DNA of 64,000 bases. Origin: Salinirussus salinus (GTDB lineage: Archaea; Halobacteriota; Halobacteria; Halobacteriales; Haloarculaceae). The DNA lies in the NCBI RefSeq assembly GCF_009831455.1, contig NZ_WOWO01000004.1:310001-374000 (forward strand). Direction: 5' to 3'. Every line of letters starts with the position of its first letter. Position 1 is the first letter of the stretch. The translations under genes and the position numbers were made by a program. This document shows positions 35,273 through 43,455 of the stretch, in pieces. The notes beneath the pieces are model-generated. The model was not told the DNA's origin and did not search any database. It saw only the letters and a list, made by a program, of their open reading frames with translations.

Positions 35273-35949
35273 TGGCGAGGCGCGCACAGACGTCCCTGCC
35301 CGGTCTCGGGGTCGCCTTCCTGTTGCTCACGGCGGCGGTGTTCGTCGGGCTCGTGGCGGCGGAGGGCTCGCTGAGTTCGACCGACCGGGCGGCGCTGGAC
35401 CGGCAGGCTGCGGTCGGGCTCTCCGAACGGCTCACCGCCGACCACGCCCCCCTGACCACCCGTCCGAACGTGCTCAACGAGTCCCGGCTGGTCGGCCTTG
35501 ACGCGGCGGCGCTGCGCTCGACGTACGGTCTCGCCGACGACGCCGCCGTCCGGGTCCGGCTCGATGGCCGGACGCTCGCTGCTGCGGGTAGCCCGCGCGA
35601 GGGGCGGACGGTCCGGCGGGTCGTCCTGGTCGAGACGCGCCAGCGCAGAACCCTCACACCCGAGTTCACCGGCTCCCGTCGGGTCACACTCCCGCGCCGG
35701 ACCGACCGCGTGCTGGTGACGCTCGCCCCACCACCCGGAACCACTGTCAGCGAGGTCCGTGCCAACGGTCGCGTCGTCCTCCGGGACCCCGGCGGCCTCG
35801 ATGGCACCTACGACGCCGCCGTCTCGCCGTACGAGACCGTCACGCTCCGGTTCGAGGCGACTGGCGCCCTCGACCGCGGGAGCGTCAGGGTCGTCTACTT
35901 CCCCGAGCGGACCCGACCGGCCGAACTCGAGGTGACCGTCGATGGATAG
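35272..35949 (+). CDS. Pilin-like secreted protein 3
   Basis: A 225-residue protein with N-terminus MARRAQTSLPGLG, then one hydrophobic helix (VAFLLLTAAVFVGLVAA) and a large beta-rich acidic domain. The start codon shares its A with the previous stop. It has no similarity I recognise outside the pilin-like N-terminus. Its end overlaps the next gene by 8 bases. Confidence 0.7.
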   Translation: MARRAQTSLPGLGVAFLLLTAAVFVGLVAAEGSLSSTDRAALDRQAAVGLSERLTADHAPLTTRPNVLNESRLVGLDAAALRSTYGLADDAAVRVRLDGRTLAAAGSPREGRTVRRVVLVETRQRRTLTPEFTGSRRVTLPRRTDRVLVTLAPPPGTTVSEVRANGRVVLRDPGGLDGTYDAAVSPYETVTLRFEATGALDRGSVRVVYFPERTRPAELEVTVDG

Positions 35950-36346
35950 GGGGCAGGCGCCGCTGACCGCCGTCGAGGCGGCACTCGGCGTTCTTCTGCT
36001 CGCCAGCGTGGCCTTCGTGTTCGTCCTCGGGCTGCCCGCGAGCCCGGCCGACGAGACACAGCTCGAGCTGTACGCTTCCGACGCAGCGACGGTGCTCTCC
36101 TCGGAGGGGCCCCGCCACGCCGACCAGACCCGGCTGGCCGAACTCGCCGCTTCCCGGGAGAGCTTCGAGCGCGAGCGGGGGGCACTCGAGCGGCGGCTCG
36201 ACCGGCTGCTCCCGGCGAACGTGCTCTACCGGGTCGAGGCACGGTACGGAACCGTCGGACATCCGCTCCCCGCTGACGTACAGACGGGGACGGCAACCGT
36301 CTCGACGGTCAACGGCGACGTCACGGTCAGGGTGTGGTACGCGTGA
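35942..36346 (+). CDS. Pilin-like secreted protein 4
   Basis: A 134-residue protein beginning MDRGQAPLTAVEAALG, followed by one hydrophobic helix (VLLLASVAFVFVLGLP), a helical charged middle (ASRESFERERGALERRLD) and a short beta domain ending in RVWYA. The Glu in the hydrophobic stretch (AVEAA) resembles the Glu5 of type IV pilins. It overlaps both neighbours by 8 and 4 bases. Confidence 0.7.
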   Translation: MDRGQAPLTAVEAALGVLLLASVAFVFVLGLPASPADETQLELYASDAATVLSSEGPRHADQTRLAELAASRESFERERGALERRLDRLLPANVLYRVEARYGTVGHPLPADVQTGTATVSTVNGDVTVRVWYA

Positions 36347-36897
36347 CGCCCCGTCCTCAGGCCGGCCGGGGCTGCGACCGATACCGGAACCGCGCCCAGC
36401 TGGTGCTGGTCGCGGCCGTCGTCATGACTGCCGCACTCGTCCCGCTGGCGCTCGCGTACCTCCAGCTCGGGTACGGCGCATCGGTTCCGGTCGACGACGA
36501 CCCTGTCCGGGACGTGACCGACACGCTCGAGCGCGCGCTCGTCGACGCGGCCGACGGGGTCCCGGACAGCTACGCCTGGAGCGACCGCGGGGCAGCCGTC
36601 GACACGGTGCGACAGCGGCTCCGGCCCACACTGTCGACGCTCAACCGGTCCCGTCTCGACGACGACACGGCGCTCGCGGTGACGTACAACGCCAGCCGGG
36701 CCAGTAGGTGGGCGAGCGCCGACTGTCCCGGTGGACCGGGCCGAGCGTTCGGCCCTTGCCGTGCCGACCGCGGAGTCGTCGTCCAGGAGCGAGCGGGTGA
36801 AACACACGTCCTCGCGGTGGCCGTCGACGTCCGCGTCAGCAGCCCGGCAGCCGAGCGCCGCGGGACTGCGGTCGTCACGCACGCGATTCGCTCGTAG
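36343..36897 (+). CDS. Pilin-like secreted protein 5 (GTG start)
   Basis: A 184-residue protein with a basic start (RDRYRNRAQLV-like segment) and one hydrophobic helix (LVLVAAVVMTAALVPLALA), then a helix-rich acidic domain with two cysteines (DCPG and GPCRAD). I chose the GTG at 36343, which overlaps the preceding stop as GTGA, over the GTG three codons upstream. It closes the operon; an HTH gene follows after 32 bases. Confidence 0.7.
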   Translation: MTPRPQAGRGCDRYRNRAQLVLVAAVVMTAALVPLALAYLQLGYGASVPVDDDPVRDVTDTLERALVDAADGVPDSYAWSDRGAAVDTVRQRLRPTLSTLNRSRLDDDTALAVTYNASRASRWASADCPGGPGRAFGPCRADRGVVVQERAGETHVLAVAVDVRVSSPAAERRGTAVVTHAIRS

Positions 36898-36929
36898 GAA
36901 ACAAGTCCCTGGCGGACGACTGTCGACTC

Positions 36930-37157
36930 ATGTCACAGGGACGGGATACCGAGTTCGGTCTCGCCGAGGTAACCGCAGTGTTCGAGGACCGGAAGGACTA
37001 CGCCGAACCGCTCACCGCGAGTGAGGTCGCGGACCAGCTGGGCTGCTCTCGCCGGACGGCGCTGAACAAGCTCCACGAACTCCAGGAGGAGACCGACCTG
37101 ACGAGCAAGAAAGTCGGCGGTCGCAGTCGGGTGTGGTGGATCCCGGTCGAGGTCTGA
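36930..37157 (+). CDS. Small winged helix-turn-helix protein
   Basis: A 75-residue DNA-binding protein that is one winged HTH (LTASEVADQLGCSRRTALNKL) with a short wing (VGGRSRVWWIPV). It may regulate the pilus operon, which ends 32 bases upstream on the same strand. The stop is four bases from the convergent pilin-like gene stop. Confidence 0.75.
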   Translation: MSQGRDTEFGLAEVTAVFEDRKDYAEPLTASEVADQLGCSRRTALNKLHELQEETDLTSKKVGGRSRVWWIPVEV

Positions 37158-37161
37158 CCGC

Positions 37162-38376
37162 TCACGAACATTTCAGGACTGGATCGCCGCCTTCCCTGTC
37201 CAGTGAAACCTCTACTGGTTCGATGTCGATCAGCCCGACGGCGTCGTTGTAGTCGGGATTCCCACCGCCGCCGTTCGCCGGCGGCGCGTTCGACGGCTCC
37301 GCGTCCGATTCTGACAGTTCGTACAGGACTGCGACCTCGCGGTCGTCGAGAGCGAGCGTCCCCGAAGGTCCGAGTTGCGAGCCGAGCATGCCCCCCAGCG
37401 ACGGCTGGTGGGAAGCCGCGACCCCGTACGTCGGGACCGACTCCCCGTCGCGGAGCAGGATGATATTCTGGTTATCGGGGTCGCTGGCATCGATCCAGAA
37501 CCGGGGGTCCTGGATCCCGGCACCGGGGTCGGGTTCGAGGATGTCATACTGGGTACCGTCGATCGTCTCGTCGACCGGACCGCCGTCCGCGGCCGGTACT
37601 TCCTGCCATCCGTCCGGCTTCGGCGCACGCATCTCCAGTGTCACCGACGCGTTCGCCGGGAGTTGCCCCGTCGTGTACGAGTAACTTCCCGGCAACGTCG
37701 GGTGGTTGAGGTCATCTTCCCACAGCTCGACCCCGTCGGTTCCGTTCCCGTCGGGCCACGGCGTAAGCGTCTCTGTCGTTCCGTTCGGATAGCTGATGAC
37801 GACGCGCCCGTAGACGATGTCGGGCTGGATATCGTCGCCACTGCTGGCGCTTGCGGCAATTCCAACCACTGTGAGGGTCGCGACGAAGGGCCGGTCCGTG
37901 ACCACTGCGTTGTCGACGACCTGGACGTCTGCCCCTCGCTCGATCGGGACGGTCCGCTCGGCCACGATTCCGTTCGACGGCTCATGGACGATGGACATAC
38001 TAAACGCATCGGCCGATACCCCGCACAGGTCTGCCTCGGTGAGGTTGAACTCTAGCCGGTCGCCCGCACGGTACGGTCCGGTAACCGAGCCCGTTCGTTC
38101 CGGGTCGTCGATGCGCTCCCCGTCGACCTCGATGACGAGCCGCAACTCCTCCGGTTCCAATGAGTCACCACCCTCGTGCTGGACTCTGGCGTACTGGTAG
38201 ATCTCCCCAGTGCTGTTGTCGTAGACGGTGTAGAACTCGTCTTCGACCGCAACCTGTGGCGTCGGCGTCTGGAGCGAGAACCCGAGTGCCAGCGAGGCAA
38301 CCGAAACGGACAGCAACAACACGATCGCGACGAGGAGGACGACCCCGACCGGTTTGCTGATCCCGCGGCTCCTCAT
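37162..38376 (-). CDS. Archaeal type IV pilin-like protein, large
   Basis: A 404-residue protein with a prepilin-like N-terminus (RGISKPVGVVL then LLVAIVLLLSVSVASLALGF) and a long extracellular part. Residues about 35-130 resemble the DUF1628-type pilin C-domain (VQHEGGDSLEPEELRLVIEVDGERI). The remainder is acidic, with several N-glycosylation sequons (NGTTE, NASVT). It is much longer than typical pilins. The TATA-like TATTTAT box at 38444-38450 gives a leader of about 45 bases. A GTG at 38397 is an alternative start. Confidence 0.8.
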   Translation of the reverse strand: MRSRGISKPVGVVLLVAIVLLLSVSVASLALGFSLQTPTPQVAVEDEFYTVYDNSTGEIYQYARVQHEGGDSLEPEELRLVIEVDGERIDDPERTGSVTGPYRAGDRLEFNLTEADLCGVSADAFSMSIVHEPSNGIVAERTVPIERGADVQVVDNAVVTDRPFVATLTVVGIAASASSGDDIQPDIVYGRVVISYPNGTTETLTPWPDGNGTDGVELWEDDLNHPTLPGSYSYTTGQLPANASVTLEMRAPKPDGWQEVPAADGGPVDETIDGTQYDILEPDPGAGIQDPRFWIDASDPDNQNIILLRDGESVPTYGVAASHQPSLGGMLGSQLGPSGTLALDDREVAVLYELSESDAEPSNAPPANGGGGNPDYNDAVGLIDIEPVEVSLDREGGDPVLKCS

Positions 38377-38486
38377 ACGTCTTCCTGTTCTTCGCACAGT
38401 ACAAACATCCGGCTCGTGTCCCGGCTCGATCTGGCCACAAGCTATTTATGCGTACATCGGCAGGTCCGAGCGCACCGTTGCCGCGC

Positions 38487-39011
38487 TCAGAAGTTCCACT
38501 CCTCGGCCCGTTGCTCGGCTTCCTCACGAGCCTGCTTGCGGATGGCCTCGATCTTCTCTTCGTCTTCGAGGAAAGCCACGACGGCGCCGGCGTCCCGGTC
38601 GGTATCCTCGGCCCGCCAGTCGGGGGCAGCCCTGCGCGTCCGCTCGGCCAGCGCGGGGTCACCGGCCAGCCGGTCCGCCGGGGCGTCCGGCGGGACCCGC
38701 AACTCCTCGGCGGCGTGAACGTCCTCCAGCACCTCGGCGTCGAGTTCGTACAGTTCCAGCCGGTAGGGGCCGGCGACCGCGATGTCCGCCAGGGCCGCCG
38801 GGCCCGCGGCGTCGGTGCCGGTGTGGTAGGCGACGACCGGCACACCGGCCTCGAACGTGAGTACACCCACTCCCTCGCCGTCGAGCAACAGCGCGTCCTG
38901 TGACTCCAGGCGAGCGTAGCCCGTGAGTTCGGCGTCGAGCGCGTTCGCGAGCGGCGTCCCGGGGTCGGCCACGACCCGCTGGCGGACGAGCCGTCCCTGC
39001 GGGAGCTTCAT
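38487..39011 (-). CDS. Conserved haloarchaeal protein, partner of the MinD-like ATPase
   Basis: A 174-residue soluble acidic protein that I do not recognise. Residues 1-110 look like a compact beta-rich domain (ALLLDGEGVGVLTFEAGVPV), and the last 40 residues form a charged coiled helix (DEEKIEAIRKQAREEAEQR). Its start overlaps the MinD-like stop by four bases (ATGA), so the two are co-translated and probably functionally linked. Confidence 0.7.
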   Translation of the reverse strand: MKLPQGRLVRQRVVADPGTPLANALDAELTGYARLESQDALLLDGEGVGVLTFEAGVPVVAYHTGTDAAGPAALADIAVAGPYRLELYELDAEVLEDVHAAEELRVPPDAPADRLAGDPALAERTRRAAPDWRAEDTDRDAGAVVAFLEDEEKIEAIRKQAREEAEQRAEEWNF

Positions 39012-39775
39012 GGCTGTTCGGGAACGACCGCGTTCCGGAAGCGGTCGGCGACCGCCCCCGAATCGCGTTCGCGGACCTCCAGTGCCGCCGCCGCCTCCCG
39101 GTAGGCTGCCGCAGGCTCGGAGTCCGGTGCGTGCGCGAGCAGCGGCTCGCCGGCCCGCCTGGCCGCCCGGACGACCTCCCGCTCCGGGACCGTCGCCAGC
39201 GTCTCCCCCTCGAAGTACCGCTCGGCCCGCTCGCTGACCGCCTCGATGTTGGCGTCGTCGGTCACGCGGTTGAAGAGCAGCCCCGCAACTCCAGTCTCGT
39301 AGGTGTGGGCGTACTCCTGGGCTTTGAGCCCGTCCGACAGCGAGGGGATCGTGGGCTGGAGCACCACCACGACCCGGTCGGCGAGCACCACCGGCAACAC
39401 GCCCTGCCTGCTGCCCAGCGCGGCCGGCGCGTCCAGCAGGATGACGTCCGTGTCGGCGGCGAGGTCCGCGACGACCTCCCGGAGGCGTGTGGGGTCGCTG
39501 TCCCGAAAGCCCGCCAGCGACGTGCCACAGGGGACCACCCGCATCCCGAAGCGGTCGTAGGCGGCCTCCTCGACGGGCGCCTCGCCGGCGAGCACCTCGT
39601 GCAGCGTCGTCTCCACGTCGGCGAGCCCGGCGTGGAAGAGGACGTTCGCCATCCCCGTGTCGGCGTCGATGACGGTCACGTCGTACTCCTCGGCCAGGGC
39701 CATCCCCAGCGCGAGCGTGGTGGTGGTCTTGCCTGTCCCCCCCTTCCCGCTGGCGACGGCGAACGTCTCCACCAT
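39008..39775 (-). CDS. MinD/ParA-family P-loop ATPase
   Basis: A 255-residue MinD-type ATPase. The deviant Walker A is GKGGTGKTT, switch I is DADTGMANV, and Walker B is VILLDAPAALG. It lacks an obvious C-terminal amphipathic membrane-targeting helix; the end is an acidic, arginine-containing tail. Haloarchaea encode several MinD paralogues that position surface structures, so a role in the nearby pilus cluster is possible but unproven. A TACAAAAA box at 39798-39805 is about 26 bases upstream, supporting a leaderless start at 39775. Confidence 0.88.
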   Translation of the reverse strand: MVETFAVASGKGGTGKTTTTLALGMALAEEYDVTVIDADTGMANVLFHAGLADVETTLHEVLAGEAPVEEAAYDRFGMRVVPCGTSLAGFRDSDPTRLREVVADLAADTDVILLDAPAALGSRQGVLPVVLADRVVVVLQPTIPSLSDGLKAQEYAHTYETGVAGLLFNRVTDDANIEAVSERAERYFEGETLATVPEREVVRAARRAGEPLLAHAPDSEPAAAYREAAAALEVRERDSGAVADRFRNAVVPEQP

Positions 39776-39797
39776 GGCGGCACCTGCCGCCCTTTCG

Positions 39798-39912
39798 TAC
39801 AAAAACCCTCGGCTCGCTCCCGCTCCGGCGCAGCCAGGGGGGCCGGTGCCGGCAGCCACTCCCTGAAACTGTCTCACAAACATCACTCAGAAATGTGGAT
39901 AGTTATTTATAT
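39798..39912. promoter_or_regulatory. Divergent promoters of the MinD-like gene and the 7TM sensor-regulator
   Basis: A minus-strand TATA box (39798-39805) serves the MinD-like gene. A plus-strand TTATTTATAT (39903-39912) lies about 27 bases before ATG 39935, which favours that start over ATG 39920. Confidence 0.55.
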
Positions 39913-39934
39913 CCACCTGATGACAGCAGTTGCT

Positions 39935-42103
39935 ATGGTCGGTTCGGGGCTGTTTCACCTCCTGTTGCTCGCTGGCGCGGCCGCCGTGACGGGCGGGCTG
40001 GCGGGCTACGCCTGGCGCCACCGCGAGCAGCCGGGCGCGGTCCCGCTCTCGGCGGCGATGGTCGGCGTCACCTTCTGGGGTGTCACCGAGATGTTCGCCC
40101 TCTCCCAGACCTGGGGGCCGCACCTGTTCTGGGAACGGGTCCAGTGGCTCGCGATCGCCGTCGTCCCGGTGCTGTTTTTCCTCTTCATCGTCGACTTCAC
40201 CGGGTACGACTCGGTGCTCTCCCGCCGGCTGCTCCCGCTGTATTTCGTGGTCCCGGCAGTCACCGTGGCCCTCGTCTGGACCAACCCGGCCCACGGGCTG
40301 ATGTGGACCGACCCGTTCCACATCGCGGCCGGCGGGGTGGTGACACTCGACCAGACCTTCGGCCCCTGGTTCTGGGTCTACTTCGTCTACGCCTACTCGC
40401 TGCTCATCGTCGGGTTCCTGTTGCTGTTGCGGCTGGTCGCGGTGTCGGAGTACCTCTACTTCGACCAGAGCGTGCTGATCGTCGTCGGGCTCCTCGCACC
40501 GCTTGCGGGCAACGCCGCCAGGGTGTTCGGCCTGACGCCGCTGCCCGGACTCGACCTGACGCCCTACGGCTTCGCGGTGACGGGTGTCGCCTTCGGGAAC
40601 GCCCTGTTCCGGTACCGACTCTTCGACCTGCTGCCCGCGACCCGACAGCTCGGCCGGCAGGCGGCCCTGGCGGCCCTCGACGACGGGGTCGTCATCGTCG
40701 ACACCGACCGGGAGGTACTGTACATGAACGCCGCCGCGGGGGAGATCCTCGACCGTGACCCGACCGGGGCGCTGGGCGAGCCCGCCGACCGGCTCGTCGG
40801 GGACGAAGAGCTCGACCTCGCGGCGACCGACCGGCTGGCCGAACTCTCCGTGGACGGCCGGACCTACGAGGTCGAGACCGCGCCGGTCGCCGACCGGCGG
40901 GGCCGGGAGGTGGGGCACACCGTCCTCCTGTACGACGTGACCGAACGCAAGCGCCGCGAGCGGGAGCTGCGCGCCCAGCGCGACCGGTTCCAGCGCCTCG
41001 AGCGGATCAACACCGTCATCCGCGAGGTGAACCAGGCGCTCGTCGGGGCCACCACGGTCGACGAACTCGAGCGGGCGGTCGTCGAATCCCTCGCGACTCC
41101 GGGGCTGTACGACACGGTCTGGCTCAACACGACCGCCAGCGACGGCCCCCCGGTCAGGATGGTCGCCGACGACGACAGCGCCCGGACGGTCGAGGAGGGT
41201 GCCGAATTCGGGGAGCTCCCCCCGCCGCTCGTCGCCGACGACCCCGATGTCGCCGGGACCGACCTCCCGGCCGACCCCGCCGAGGCCGACGGCGGTGACT
41301 GGGCGACCGTCCCGGTGGTGTACGGCCGGACGGTCTACGGCGTGCTCGCGTTGCACAGCGACCGGGAGGCCGGCTTCGGCGAGCGGGAACTCTCCGTCCT
41401 GGACGAACTCGGCGAGACGGTCGGTCACGCGCTCAACGCCGTCGAGCACACCCGCCTGCTCGTCGCGGACACGCACGTGGAACTGGACTTCCGGTCGACC
41501 GACGGGGACGCCCTGCTGGTCGCGCTCGCCGGGGAGACCGGGGTCGAGTGGACTCTCGACGGCCTCGTCCCCGCCGACGACGGCGACCTCATCGCCTACC
41601 TCAGCACCGACGAGGGAGTCGACGCCGCGGCCGCCGTCTCCCATCCCGGCGTCGTCGACACCCGCCGGCTGGCAACCGACGGCGGGACGACGCTGGAGGT
41701 GACCGCGGCCGAGGGGATGCTCGCACACCCGCTGGTCGAGTTCGGCGCGAACGTCCGTACGGCGACCGCGGCCGACGGGAGCTGCCGGCTCGTCGCCGAG
41801 ATATCGCCGGAGGCCAACGTCCGGGCGGTCGTCGAGCGGCTCCAGGAGGAGTTCCCGGAGACGGAGCTGCTGGCGAAACGCGAGGTCGAACCGACGGGGG
41901 AGGCCGCGCTGCCCGACGAGGCCGACCTGACCGACCGCCAGCGCGAGGCGTTAGAAGCCGCCTACCGCGCCGGCTACTTCGAGTGGCCCCGCGACTCCAC
42001 CGCCGAGGAGGTCGCGGCGTCGCTGGACATCGCCTCCCCGACGCTGCACGGGCACCTCCGCAAGGCCGAGAACCGGCTGGTCGAAACTTTCTTCAACAAC
42101 TGA
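39935..42103 (+). CDS. 7TM-PAS-GAF-HTH membrane sensor and transcription regulator
   Basis: A 722-residue protein with no histidine-kinase domain. Residues about 5-230 are seven transmembrane helices of the HisK N-terminal 7TM type. Residues 243-350 are a PAS domain, 355-495 a GAF-like domain, 500-650 a Bat-type domain and 660-722 a bacterio-opsin activator HTH-10 (LTDRQREALEAAYRAGYF). The fusion puts a membrane sensor directly on a DNA-binding domain. It is divergent from the MinD-like gene. Confidence 0.87.
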   Translation: MVGSGLFHLLLLAGAAAVTGGLAGYAWRHREQPGAVPLSAAMVGVTFWGVTEMFALSQTWGPHLFWERVQWLAIAVVPVLFFLFIVDFTGYDSVLSRRLLPLYFVVPAVTVALVWTNPAHGLMWTDPFHIAAGGVVTLDQTFGPWFWVYFVYAYSLLIVGFLLLLRLVAVSEYLYFDQSVLIVVGLLAPLAGNAARVFGLTPLPGLDLTPYGFAVTGVAFGNALFRYRLFDLLPATRQLGRQAALAALDDGVVIVDTDREVLYMNAAAGEILDRDPTGALGEPADRLVGDEELDLAATDRLAELSVDGRTYEVETAPVADRRGREVGHTVLLYDVTERKRRERELRAQRDRFQRLERINTVIREVNQALVGATTVDELERAVVESLATPGLYDTVWLNTTASDGPPVRMVADDDSARTVEEGAEFGELPPPLVADDPDVAGTDLPADPAEADGGDWATVPVVYGRTVYGVLALHSDREAGFGERELSVLDELGETVGHALNAVEHTRLLVADTHVELDFRSTDGDALLVALAGETGVEWTLDGLVPADDGDLIAYLSTDEGVDAAAAVSHPGVVDTRRLATDGGTTLEVTAAEGMLAHPLVEFGANVRTATAADGSCRLVAEISPEANVRAVVERLQEEFPETELLAKREVEPTGEAALPDEADLTDRQREALEAAYRAGYFEWPRDSTAEEVAASLDIASPTLHGHLRKAENRLVETFFNN

Positions 42104-42408
42104 CGCCGCTCTTCCCGGGGACCGACCCCGGCGACGGGGCGTCGGGCGACTCCCCCGGGCCGCCCGGATGGCCGGCCGCCGGGACGCCCGCGCGGGTGTG
42201 TCGTCCCGCACGGGCAGTCGTCGGCCGCTCTCCCCCGTGTCGGGCGGGACGGTTCGGCTTCCCCCTTCCTGTCTGTCCCGCCACGATCGTGTATCCGCTG
42301 GACGGTCGTGAATCCGGTCGCTACGTATCTAGAGGCCGCCGCTCTCACGGGAGGACGGACGCTACGTACTTAGCGGCCAGCGCGGCCCGGGCACGACCCT
42401 CCGGCCGG
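42104..42408. other. 305-base convergent gap without a gene
   Basis: No convincing coding sequence. It holds two imperfect direct copies of GCTACGTA...TAG.GGCC (42320-42340 and 42361-42381), reported separately. Confidence 0.5.
42320..42381. repeat. Imperfect direct repeat pair with TACGTA cores
   Basis: Copies at 42320-42340 and 42361-42381 start 41 bases apart and match at 16 of 21 positions. Each contains GCTACGTA and TAG followed by GGCC. They lie between convergent genes, so a role in transcription end signals is possible. Confidence 0.45.
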
Positions 42409-43242
42409 TCAGTCCGTGACACCCGCGAACAGCGGCTCCAGCTCGTCGAACCCTGCCTCGTCGGCCGACCGAAGCGACAGCGGCGAGACGCTGACACGCC
42501 CCTCCAGCAGCGCGTGCCGGTCGGTCCCCCGGCCGTCGGGGATGTCGCCGGCAGCCATCCCGGCCCACAGCGGGTTGTGCAGCCGGAAGCTCCCGTCGGT
42601 CAGGTCCGCGTGCATGTCGTACTCCGGAGTGGCCCGGGTCACCGCCACCCCGGTGATGGCCTCGTCCGGCCCGGGAACGTTGACGTTCAGGTAGTCGGTG
42701 TGTGCGAAGGCGTCGCCCCCGACCGCGCGCTCGACGACCCGTCGTCCCACCCGGCAGGCCCGCTCGAAGTCCGGCACTGCGAGTTCCTCGCGGTCGTGTC
42801 CGAGCCCGTTCATCGAGACCGCGATACCGGGCACGCCCAGACAGGCCGCCTCTTCGGCCGCGCTCGCCGTCCCCGACCGCGGGAGGACGTGAACCCCGAG
42901 GTTCGCGCCGGGGTTACAGCCCGAGACCACCACGTCCGGCTCGAAGGTCCGCGCCCCGACGATCACGCAGTCACAGGGAGTCCCGTGGATGGCGTAGCCC
43001 AGGTCGTGTTCCTCGTAGGGGATGGTGACGGTGAACGGTTCCTCGTCGGCCTCGTCGATGCCGATGTCGCCCTCGTTGCCCTGGTCCGGTCCCATCCGAC
43101 CATACGAGAGCCCGCGCCCCACCGCGCTCTGGTTGCGCGCCGGGGCGACGACCGTCACCTCGCCCAGCTCGGAGAGCGCGTCCGCGAGCGCCCTGATGCC
43201 CGGCGCGTCGATCCCGTCGTCGTTGGTCAGCAGGATGTCCAT
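42409..43242 (-). CDS. surE: 5'/3'-nucleotidase SurE
   Basis: A 277-residue metal-dependent phosphatase that hydrolyses nucleoside monophosphates. The N-terminal NDDGIDAPG supplies the Asp8-Asp9 metal ligands; NQSAVG and NPGANLG complete the active-site loops. An acidic insert (GPDQGNEGDIGIDEADEEP) sits in the region after NQSAVG, making it slightly long. It is convergent with the 7TM regulator and divergent from an F420 oxidoreductase. Confidence 0.92.
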   Translation of the reverse strand: MDILLTNDDGIDAPGIRALADALSELGEVTVVAPARNQSAVGRGLSYGRMGPDQGNEGDIGIDEADEEPFTVTIPYEEHDLGYAIHGTPCDCVIVGARTFEPDVVVSGCNPGANLGVHVLPRSGTASAAEEAACLGVPGIAVSMNGLGHDREELAVPDFERACRVGRRVVERAVGGDAFAHTDYLNVNVPGPDEAITGVAVTRATPEYDMHADLTDGSFRLHNPLWAGMAAGDIPDGRGTDRHALLEGRVSVSPLSLRSADEAGFDELEPLFAGVTD

Positions 43243-43455
43243 CTCTCCCCCCTGCAGACTGCGGTCGGCCGGCTCGCCGCTCCCATCGGTCGGTCGCGTC
43301 CGGTGTGGCTCATCGTCTCCGTTCTCGCCCCCGGGCTACGTGTCGTTTCCGGTCGCCACGTTCCGTCAGCTCCCGAGGTCTCGTGTGAGACCTGTAGCCA
43401 CACCTGACCCCCGGGTCCCGTGATTTTTTACCGCTGGTCCGCGTCGGCCAGGGGT

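Noticed and set aside
39920-39934. Upstream ATG of the 7TM regulator.
   Set aside because: It is too close to the TATA box at 39903-39912 to be transcribed.
41548-43407. Long plus-strand frame of 619 residues across the sensor-regulator and surE.
   Set aside because: It is arginine-rich, covers two real genes in other frames or strand, and has no motif; a shadow of GC-rich coding DNA.
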